Assembly (NCBI RefSeq): GCF_024349785.1
Contig: NZ_AP018821.1
Coordinates: 186,001 to 250,000 of the forward strand
From: Sphingomonas bisphenolicum
GTDB taxonomy: Bacteria; Pseudomonadota; Alphaproteobacteria; Sphingomonadales; Sphingomonadaceae
DNA length: 64,000 bases
Direction of reading: 5' to 3'
Shown here: piece by piece, positions 57,186 to 64,000 of the stretch
Position numbering within the stretch: position 1 is the first letter of the stretch
How the letters are laid out: each line of letters starts with the position of its first letter
The notes under the pieces: model-generated
The model's database searches: none
What the model saw: only the letters and a program-made list of their open reading frames with translations
Told to the model about the DNA's origin: nothing
Translations under genes and position numbers: made by a program

Positions 57186-57757
57186 ATGCCCCAGCCAAAC
57201 CATAACGCCGTCGACTTCGGCGCCCAGGCGCTTCTCGCCCTGCGGCGTTTTCCGGACCGTGTGGCATTCCAGAGCGAGACGAACCGCTTCAGCTATAGCG
57301 CGACCCTCGATCTCATCGGTAGATTCCAGGCGGTGCTTGCCGCGCGCGGGCGGAAGAATGGCGACATCATCGCGATCCTCACCGATAACAGCTTCGAATC
57401 CTGGTGCGTCACAATTGCCGCGCAGGGGCTGGGCTGTGGTGTAACAGCACTGCACCCGAAGAATGCGATCGCGGACCACATCTATCAGGTGGCCGATGCG
57501 GGCGCGAAATGCCTCATCATCGACGCGCTAGGGCATAGCGAGAGCGCATCCGCCCTGCTTCCGGCTCTCGATGCCGAAATCGACATCCTCGCTATTGGCG
57601 GCGCCGATTTCGGCCCTGACCTCGTCGCGCTTGCAGACGCGGCCGGCAGCACGACGCCGCTCAGCCGGGCAAGGCCCGATGATATCGCGATGATCCACTA
57701 TACCGGTGGCACGACCGGACGCGCAAAGGGCGCGGTCCGGCTCCAGGGAACTGCAAG
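57186..57757 (+). pseudogene. Acyl-CoA ligase (AMP-binding), 3' truncated by IS6100
   Basis: The first 190 or so codons of an ANL-family ligase (normally about 500 or more). It includes the P-loop YTGGTTGRAKGA near its end, then stops being homologous at the IS6100 border. The C-terminal domain is lost, so it is not functional. The ATG follows the SDR stop by about 20 bases, so the three genes formed one operon. Confidence 0.9.
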
Positions 57758-58637
57758 GGCTCTGTTGCAAAAATCGTGAAGCTTGAGCATGCTTGGCGGA
57801 GATTGGACGGACGGAACGATGACGGATTTCAAGTGGCGCCATTTCCAGGGTGATGTGATCCTGTGGGCGGTGCGCTGGTATTGTCGCTATCCGATCAGCT
57901 ATCGCGACCTTGAGGAAATGCTGGCGGAACGCGGCATTTCGGTCGACCATACGACGATCTATCGCTGGGTCCAGTGCTACGCCCCGGAGATGGAGAAGCG
58001 GCTGCGCTGGTTCTGGCGGCGTGGCTTTGATCCGAGCTGGCGCCTGGATGAAACCTACGTCAAGGTGCGGGGCAAGTGGACCTACCTGTACCGGGCAGTC
58101 GACAAGCGGGGCGACACGATCGATTTCTACCTGTCGCCGACCCGCAGCGCCAAGGCAGCGAAGCGGTTCCTGGGCAAGGCCCTGCGAGGCCTGAAGCACT
58201 GGGAAAAGCCTGCCACGCTCAATACCGACAAAGCGCCGAGCTATGGTGCAGCGATCACCGAATTGAAGCGCGAAGGAAAGCTGGACCGGGAGACGGCCCA
58301 CCGGCAGGTGAAGTATCTCAATAACGTGATCGAGGCCGATCACGGAAAGCTCAAGATACTGATCAAGCCGGTGCGCGGTTTCAAATCGATCCCCACGGCC
58401 TATGCCACGATCAAGGGATTCGAAGTCATGCGAGCCCTGCGCAAAGGACAGGCTCGCCCCTGGTGCCTGCAGCCCGGCATCAGGGGCGAGGTGCGCCTTG
58501 TGGAGAGAGCTTTTGGCATTGGGCCCTCGGCGCTGACGGAGGCCATGGGCATGCTCAACCACCATTTCGCAGCAGCCGCCTGATCGGCGCAGAGCGACAG
58601 CCTACCTCTGACTGCCGCCAATCTTTGCAACAGAGCC
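57758..58637 (+). mobile_element. IS6100, right copy (opposite orientation)
   Basis: Again exactly 880 bases with the same 14-base inverted repeats, tnp rightward. Flanking octamers ACTGCAAG and CAGGCGGC do not match each other, nor those of the left copy in either orientation. The two copies appear identical in protein. Confidence 0.97.
57789..58583 (+). CDS. tnp6100: IS6100 transposase (second copy)
   Basis: Same 264-aa protein as the left copy, with all DDE residues intact (RLDETYVKV, LNTDKAPSY, NNVIEADHGK). Both copies should be able to supply transposase for further rearrangement. Confidence 0.97.
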   Translation: MLGGDWTDGTMTDFKWRHFQGDVILWAVRWYCRYPISYRDLEEMLAERGISVDHTTIYRWVQCYAPEMEKRLRWFWRRGFDPSWRLDETYVKVRGKWTYLYRAVDKRGDTIDFYLSPTRSAKAAKRFLGKALRGLKHWEKPATLNTDKAPSYGAAITELKREGKLDRETAHRQVKYLNNVIEADHGKLKILIKPVRGFKSIPTAYATIKGFEVMRALRKGQARPWCLQPGIRGEVRLVERAFGIGPSALTEAMGMLNHHFAAAA

Positions 58638-58808
58638 CAGGCGGCTGCTTGGGAGCATTATAGAGCTATAGAGGCAGGTTAGTCACCCTGCCGCGAGCAG
58701 GAGGAAAGACTTGATCGGATGTCCTATATTGGCGCCGTATCGAAAGCTCCATTCGGCCTCGCGCTGACGAGCGTCGTCGTGGAAGCGCTTCGGTCAGTCG
58801 GGAACCAT
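58638..58808. other. Junk junction between IS6100 and the tnpA remnant
   Basis: About 170 bases with no gene and no Tn3-type end repeat. The tnpA frame continues through part of it (tail AWFPTDRSASTTT) but no longer resembles the family. It appears to be foreign DNA joined to tnpA by a deletion. Confidence 0.5.
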
Positions 58809-60847
58809 GCGGAGCTGGACGTGGCGCCGTCGCCCCAGACCCGCGAAAATGGCAGGCGGTGGTGCGCGTTGATGAGGACGGCCAGCGCCGCTCGGTAGCT
58901 GTCATCGCGGATATAGGCGTCATGGGTCCACAGGAGCTGATCGCGCGTGACGCCCTGGCTCGCGGCCGCCATGCGCGACAGGCCGAGATTGGTTGCGTCG
59001 GCGAGGATCGTGGCGAGCAGCGCGTTTTCATTGGGGCACGCCTCGCCGGTGCGCAGGTTGGTGAACGCTGCGAGAAAGCCGGTTTCCTGCGCCACCTCAT
59101 GCAGCAGCTCGGTGATGCGGATGCGTGGCATCATGGCATCGAGCCGGTCAGCCAGTACTTCGGCATCGGGTGTCGCGATCGTGCGTATCGGCGATATCTG
59201 GAGGCGGCCGTCGCGGAACCGCACACCTTCCAGAGCGTCGCGCTTCAGGCGCTGGGCGAATTTCTTCAGCCGCCAGTCCAGTTCGCGGCCCCGCTGTTCG
59301 AGCCATTCGCTGGCTGTGGGTGGCAGGCCAAGAGCCGATACGATCGGCTTGGCCTTCGGATCGCTGAGCAGGTAGCTGTCGAACCGGCGGTATCCCGCCG
59401 ATCGCTCCACCCAGACATCCCCGGACCGCAATTTGTTGCGCAGATGCGCGATCGTTGCGATCTCCCAAAGCCTCCGGTTGATCTTGCCGTCATCGCCAAC
59501 AACGATTTTCCGCCATTCCTTGCGGAAGGGCATCGGAGCGTCGGGAGGCAGATCGCGTTTGCCCGACCTGTTGAGGTCGCGCAGCATCTCGACAGCGGCG
59601 ATCGTCTTCGCGCTGCCCTTTCCCGCCCTGAACTGGAGCGCTTCAAGCAGATCAGGGGCGAACTTACGCAACGTCGCATAGCGATCGGCCGCGACCGTCA
59701 ACGGGTCGAGGCTCGCGGTTTCCGCGATCGTCGCTACTTCTGGTCTGGCCTTCAGGAGGGTGTTCTACCCGACCGAAGCGTCCAGGGCCTCTATCGGATC
59801 TTCGCCGGTATCGACTGCATCGGTGAGTGCGTCGATCGTCCTGCGAAAGATCAGCATCAGCCGCGCGACGTTCTTCGACGTGGTGGCATAGCTGCGCGCC
59901 TGGGCGTTCTTCGCGCGGGTGAAGATGCTGCCGATCAGCTTGTCCGCCATCTCCAGAGCGCTGTCAGTCAGCCGTTCTTCGAGGTCGAGCAGGAAAGCAA
60001 CAAGCGTGGCGCGCCGGCGGGAGGGGATATATCGCTCGATCATATAGGCAGGCGAAGCGCGGCCTTCCCTGACATATTGCCGAAATCGGTCCCCATGGAT
60101 GCGGCCAGCTACGTCGGGAGAAATGCCGATCTTCCGCACTTGCCACAGGCGGTCGAGAATCTGGCGGATGTGATCGGGTTTGGCCGCGACGGGAATGGTC
60201 TTGAGCAAAGCAAGCTGGCTCATGCCGTCGGCGTCGTCAAAGAGCTGGTCGAGGGCGTGGACCTGTTCGGCGCTGAGATCGGCGATCAGGGCATAGGCGG
60301 CCTGCTTACGGGCACGCGCACGTCCCGCGCTGCTGGCGCGTTCGATGGTGGAGATGGACGGCAACAGAATCCGGACCTCGCGAAGGGCGGTGGCGACGCC
60401 GGTCGCGATCGTCATCCCCTTGTCGGTCGCCCATGCCGTTTTCGCGGCCGCTTCGATCATGAAGGGAATATCGGCGCGGGTCGCCCCCCGAAGTCCCAAG
60501 CGCACCGCCAACACACGGGCATGATCCGTCATTGTCTGATCTCGCGCCGCATAGTTGGCCAGGTCGGTTACGTGCAGTCCAAGTTGCTCCGCGACGAAGG
60601 CGGCGAGATCATGGGGTATCGCTCCCCTGTCCTGTATCAACTGCGCAAGCGTGATGCCCGGGTGCCGCAAGAGCGCGAGTTGCAGCGCGACGCCCAACTG
60701 GTTCCGTTGCTCCCGTCGCGCGCCGATGATCTCGATATCCGAAGGCTCGAAGGTGTAGAGCCGTGCCAAGTGGTCGCGATCAGTCGGGATGGCGAGGATC
60801 TGGTCGCGCTCGCTCTCGGTCAGGAGTTGATGCTTGCGCTTCGTCAT
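58809..60847 (-). pseudogene. tnpA: Tn3-family transposase TnpA, stop codon inside and C-terminus missing
   Basis: The start is ATG 60845-60847 (MTKRKHQLL). The frame matches Tn3 TnpA from the N-terminus but meets a TAG at 59765-59767; reading through in the same frame gives NTLLKARPEV then DRYATLRKFAPDLLEALQFR, normal TnpA. So one Trp codon (family: VGW) has likely become TAG. Homology then ends at about 58809 after WGDGATSSS, where the family continues for about 300 residues. Both defects kill the enzyme. Confidence 0.9.
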
Positions 60848-60987
60848 GCCGATTCCCGTCCACAAAAGGTCATCTGTGCCTATGGACAGCCATGAGTAAA
60901 GAGACATAGTATGTGGACGGACATGGATTGGGCAAAGCGGTCGCCCTTCATAGCGTCCAGAGAACGACCATTTTGGAGACGCATGGC
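60848..60987. promoter_or_regulatory. Probable res region between divergent tnpA and tnpR
   Basis: This 140-base gap separates divergent transposase and resolvase genes, where Tn3-family elements place res and both promoters. It is AT-richer than its surroundings around 60890-60920. I could not define the three subsites by eye. Confidence 0.4.
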
Positions 60988-61557
60988 ATGGGCGATATTC
61001 TGGGCTATGCCCGCGTCAGCACAGGCGACCAGGATGTCGCAGGCCAGATCATGCGTCTGGAGAAGGCCGGTGCGATAAAGCTGTTCACTGATGTCATGTC
61101 GGGCAAGAGCATGGAGCGGCCCGGTCTCGCCGACCTGATCGCCTATGCCCGCAAGGGCGACACGCTGGCGGTGGTCCGGCTCGATCGGCTCGGGCGCTCG
61201 CTCAGCGAACTGCTCACCACGGTCGAGACGCTGCACGGGCAGGGCATCGCGCTCTTGAGCCTGGAGGAGAAGATCGATACCTCATCGGCCGCCGGCGAAC
61301 TCATCTTCCATGTGTTCGGCGCGATCGCCCATTTCGAGCGACGTCTGATCTCCGAGCGGACCAGGGACGGCATCGCGGCTGCCCGTGCCAAGGGCAAGCA
61401 ACCTGGCCGTCAGCCGCTCGACATGGCCAAGGTGTATGCCGCGATCAAGCTGGTCGAAGCTCGCATCTCCCCGACAGAGGCTGCACGACAACTCGGTATC
61501 GGTCGATCAACCATATATCGCGAAATGCGCCGTCTCGGCGTGGAAAGGCCCGCCTGA
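60988..61557 (+). CDS. tnpR: TnpR-type serine resolvase
   Basis: The start is ATG 60988, with TTGGAG ahead. The 189-aa product has the catalytic Ser in YARVSTGDQ, arginines in RLDRLGRSLSEL, the long E-helix (FERRLISERTRDGIAAARAKG) and a C-terminal HTH (SPTEAARQLGIGRSTIYREM). It should resolve cointegrates of its transposon. It looks intact, unlike tnpA. Confidence 0.95.
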   Translation: MGDILGYARVSTGDQDVAGQIMRLEKAGAIKLFTDVMSGKSMERPGLADLIAYARKGDTLAVVRLDRLGRSLSELLTTVETLHGQGIALLSLEEKIDTSSAAGELIFHVFGAIAHFERRLISERTRDGIAAARAKGKQPGRQPLDMAKVYAAIKLVEARISPTEAARQLGIGRSTIYREMRRLGVERPA

Positions 61558-62931
61558 ATGTCCAGACCGAAATCCGCCCATGATCTTTCGGGCCTGATGA
61601 AATACGCGGATCGTAAGCCCTGGGATGAAGCGATGGCCGAAATGCTGTCCGCGCACCTCGGTCCGGCGTGCGAGGCAACCGGACTTGAGCCTGACGCCAT
61701 ATTCGAAATCATCGGTGATCACTGGCAAGGGCCGCTATGGGGCTGCGCCTTTGAAGATCTGCTCACGCAGGAAATGGAACCGGACGGTGGCAATCTGGTC
61801 GATGACTATCTCAAGCGCCGGGGTTGGAACGAAAAGGCGCCGAACAAAGCCTACATGCGCGCGCTACGCGATACGGTCATGTCGCTCTATGAGGTCAGCG
61901 AAGTCGTCCCCGGCCAGTCAATGACCTTGCGCGATCTGCTGCGCGACGCTTCCCCGGTGACGGTGCGGGAACACGGCGCAACCCAGACCCTCGTCAACTG
62001 GGACAAGGTCGCAGCCAGAATTGTTGACGTGAACGGTCGCTACGGCATTTCCGGAGCGCTGTTGCCGTTCAGCGCTGATGGCGCCGCGCGCGTAATCGGC
62101 GCATTTTCTCGACTTGCGGACGATGCACAGGACACTGTCGGATTGGACCCACTCGACCAGGACGCTCTCCTGCGGGCATCTGGACCGATGTTCACAAATA
62201 TGTGGCTTCTCGATTGCCTGGGCAAGGCGATGCCCGGCAGCACTCCGGATATGATTAACGCCGATGGCGATGATCTTGTGTTCCACCGGATCGTCTTCCC
62301 CCTGGCAAAGGGCGTAATCGGCAAGAGCGTGTCTAGAAGGCTGGACGCAGCCTCCTGGCTTGAACCTGCCAGCGACAGTTTCTGGAACTGGTTGGCGCCG
62401 GTGACGAAGAAGAGGAAACCACGAACGACCAAAAGCGGGCAGGCTTTTGTGACAACTATGGAGGACGGCACACCCGTTTTTGCCAATGTCGAGTTGGCGG
62501 GACGCAAACTGATCGTAGAGGTCAACAGCGCCGCCCGCGCGGAGCAGGCGATTGCGCAAATAGGCGAATGGCTTGGTGATTGCGTGAGCGCACCCATGAC
62601 CGAAATCCGGACTATGGCCCAGTTCATGGCCGATGATGCCGCACGCGCTCCGCTGGAAGAGCCGCTCGATATCCCGCCGGACGAAATGAAGCGCATCGTT
62701 CACGACATGCTGACCCGTGAATATGTGAAAACGCTTGACGAGCCGGTGCCTGCGCTTGGTAACAAGTCACCACGCGCTCTGGCCCGCACCAAGGCAGGCC
62801 GACCGAAAGTCGCCGACTGGCTCAAATATATAGAGAATGGTTCGGCAAAATCCGGTGCGGGCGATCCGATGGCTACCTATGATTTTACGTGGATGTGGAA
62901 CGAACTGGGTATCATCGATCTCCGCTGTTGA
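61558..62931 (+). CDS. Uncharacterised transposon passenger with MbcA/ParS-like tail
   Basis: A 457-aa protein whose ATG directly follows the resolvase stop. Most of it is unfamiliar, with no membrane segment. The C-terminus (VPALGNKSPRALARTKAGR, then a WLKYIENG helix) resembles the toxin-binding domain of MbcA/ParS-type antitoxins, where PALGG-x-PL starts a helical hairpin. Its place between tnpR and a candidate end repeat marks it as cargo of the Tn3-family element. Function unknown. Confidence 0.75.
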   Translation: MSRPKSAHDLSGLMKYADRKPWDEAMAEMLSAHLGPACEATGLEPDAIFEIIGDHWQGPLWGCAFEDLLTQEMEPDGGNLVDDYLKRRGWNEKAPNKAYMRALRDTVMSLYEVSEVVPGQSMTLRDLLRDASPVTVREHGATQTLVNWDKVAARIVDVNGRYGISGALLPFSADGAARVIGAFSRLADDAQDTVGLDPLDQDALLRASGPMFTNMWLLDCLGKAMPGSTPDMINADGDDLVFHRIVFPLAKGVIGKSVSRRLDAASWLEPASDSFWNWLAPVTKKRKPRTTKSGQAFVTTMEDGTPVFANVELAGRKLIVEVNSAARAEQAIAQIGEWLGDCVSAPMTEIRTMAQFMADDAARAPLEEPLDIPPDEMKRIVHDMLTREYVKTLDEPVPALGNKSPRALARTKAGRPKVADWLKYIENGSAKSGAGDPMATYDFTWMWNELGIIDLRC

Positions 62932-62965
62932 CCGCCATCACACTGCCGTTCCTGCACTGTTCTCC

Positions 62966-63003
62966 CTTAGCGTTGTCTGGCGTACCTTTCACGCTATGCC
63001 CTC
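62966..63003. repeat. Candidate right inverted repeat of the Tn3-family element
   Basis: Read inward on the minus strand it runs from GAGGGCATAGC to GACAACGCTAAG, 38 bases. The inner end ACGCTAAG is the usual inner end of Tn3-family repeats, and the length fits. The outer GGGG is imperfect (GAGGG). The matching left repeat is not found, since that end was deleted. Confidence 0.55.
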
Positions 63004-63025
63004 TTCATGCCGCCCTCCTTGTGTG

Positions 63026-63241
63026 TCAGTCCTGCGTCTGCAGGTTGACCGCGCTCGTCTTGCCGCGGCGGTCGGTTTCCAGTTCATAGCTGAGGCGCTG
63101 GTTCTGGCTGAGCGTGTTGAAGCCCGCGCGCTCGACAGCCGAGATGTGGACGAACGCATCCTGTCCGCCGGTTTCGGGGGCGATGAAGCCATAGCCCTTG
63201 TCGGCATTGAAGAACTTGACGGTGCCGGTGATGGTGCTCAT
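63026..63241 (-). CDS. Cold-shock domain protein
   Basis: A 71-aa CspA-like RNA/DNA-binding protein. I start it at ATG 63239-63241, eight bases after AAGGA; a longer open frame upstream is not typical. RNP1 is KGYGFI and RNP2 is DAFVHI, with FFNADKG before them. Length is normal. It works as an RNA chaperone, often in cold or stress. Confidence 0.95.
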   Translation of the reverse strand: MSTITGTVKFFNADKGYGFIAPETGGQDAFVHISAVERAGFNTLSQNQRLSYELETDRRGKTSAVNLQTQD

Positions 63242-63566
63242 GCGAGATATCCTTCTAGAAGCGGGCTCCCGGACATCGGAAACCCTCGTGCTGCGAGGGG
63301 CAGGGAAAGAAGGAAGAGCAGAGCCGCAAAGCACCGAAAGACCGTCTATTTGCGACTGTAGCAGGCAAGATATGGGGCCTGATCACGCAAAAACAAGGCC
63401 GCCGTGCACGACGACGCAAAGGCGGGCGCAGATCCATGAGATGCGAAGGCCGGCCGCAAGGTCGCCCTCGCGACCGGCAGACCGAGTTCAGAAAGGGGTT
63501 CTGAGCAGACTCGATCCGTGTCGAACCTTACTCCATCCCATCAGACGTCATAAGCCGCTTCCTTTC
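63242..63566. promoter_or_regulatory. Upstream region of the cold-shock gene
   Basis: About 325 bases without a gene. As in many csp genes, a long 5' leader is likely. A GGTCGC-CTCG-like hairpin with stem GGTCGC/GCGACC lies at 63460-63475. I found no clear promoter pair and no cold-box match I would trust. Confidence 0.35.
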
Positions 63567-64000
63567 CTAGCGTCGGCGGTCGAACGTGTAGCGAATGCTA
63601 TCGCCCGCGATGTTCACCACACCGTCGGCCTCAGGGCCTAGCGGGTTGGGCAGGATGTCGATGGTCGTGGCGCCGGCTTGACCCACATTGGCCACATAGG
63701 CGATCACATAGCGGTCGGCCGCGCGAGAGCGGGCTACGTCCCGCGCCCACCGTACCTCGGTCTCTCCCATCTCGAACTGGCAAGGGTCTTCGGTGCTCGC
63801 CTTCACCTCGATATACCAGACCTGCTTGTTGAAGCTGATCCGGAAATCATAGCCAAGATTGTCCCGTCCTTCCTGGCCGACGAAGGCCCCGGAATTACCC
63901 GACACCCAGCACCGGTCGATATCCTGACCAGGCTGCCGAGCCTTCAGCCAATGATAGACCGTGAGCTCGCCCAGCCGGCCGATCATGTCCTTCTTCTCTT
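63567..64000 (-). CDS. DUF3883 domain protein (C-terminal part, runs off the right edge)
   Basis: The frame is open to the window edge past an ATG at 63984-63986, so this may be the tail of a longer protein. The visible 139 residues match DUF3883: GRLGELTVYHWL, NLGYDFRISFNKQVWYIEVKAS with a D-x(n)-E-x-K nuclease-like pattern, then VRWARDVARSRAADRYVIAYV. This domain is common at the C-terminus of helicases and of defence-island proteins. Function beyond that is not visible. Confidence 0.75.
   Translation of the reverse strand, partial: EKKDMIGRLGELTVYHWLKARQPGQDIDRCWVSGNSGAFVGQEGRDNLGYDFRISFNKQVWYIEVKASTEDPCQFEMGETEVRWARDVARSRAADRYVIAYVANVGQAGATTIDILPNPLGPEADGVVNIAGDSIRYTFDRRR

Noticed and set aside
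54641..58637. A classic composite transposon bounded by IS6100
   Set aside because: The flanking octamers do not match and the genes inside are cut at the IS borders, so it is a rearrangement product and not a unit that arrived by one insertion.
58859..60895. A 678-aa plus-strand frame opposite tnpA
   Set aside because: Shadow of the Tn3 transposase; it shows no family motif of its own.

Overview
The window is GC-rich DNA with the gene content of a sphingomonad (Sphingobium, Novosphingobium or Sphingomonas type). It is most likely part of a conjugative plasmid or a plasmid-like island. The reasons are an F-type conjugation operon, two full 880-bp IS6100 copies, a decayed Tn3-family transposon, and a run of DUF983, DUF1003, DUF3597 and DUF4142 stress-type genes. 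No tRNA, rRNA or CRISPR array was found.

Bases 1-13338 (all on the minus strand) hold a tightly overlapped F-type type IV secretion operon. In transcription order it reads traA, traL, traE, traK, traB, a DsbC-like isomerase, traV, traC, a small membrane gene, trbI, a TraF signal peptidase, traW, a second small membrane gene, traU, trbC and traN. traN runs off the left edge. Two plus-strand genes, one a helix-turn-helix protein, face away from the operon and may control it. A SLT-type lytic transglycosylase follows, then a 432-aa unknown protein whose core domain recurs in a second gene near 35.6 kb.

Bases about 17.3-37.9 kb form an accessory stress and signalling region: GST, a CheB-CheR pair next to two complex histidine kinases, HtpG, an Lrp regulator divergent from an RhtA-type exporter, a low-affinity iron permease homologue, DUF lipoproteins, a lone receiver protein, a zinc alcohol dehydrogenase with an SRPBCC protein, a PRC-barrel protein and DUF1003.

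Bases about 38.0-54.6 kb carry a phosphorothioate (PT) DNA defence island of the Ssp type. sspE (DUF262 plus HNH-like C-terminus) is divergent from sspA-sspB-sspC-sspD (cysteine desulfurase, DUF4007, ATPase, PAPS-reductase-like ATP pyrophosphatase). Convergent with these is a second, SspFGH-like effector operon ending in a 1803-aa FtsK-type ATPase. IS6100 has removed the start of the sspF-like gene.

Bases 54641-63003 are a mobile-DNA mosaic. Inverted IS6100 copies flank a CoA-pathway fragment (thiolase with no start, intact SDR, acyl-CoA ligase with no end). After the second copy come a broken Tn3 tnpA (missing C-terminus plus an in-frame TAG), its resolvase, an unknown passenger gene and a probable right inverted repeat. 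A cold-shock gene and the C-terminus of a DUF3883 protein close the window.
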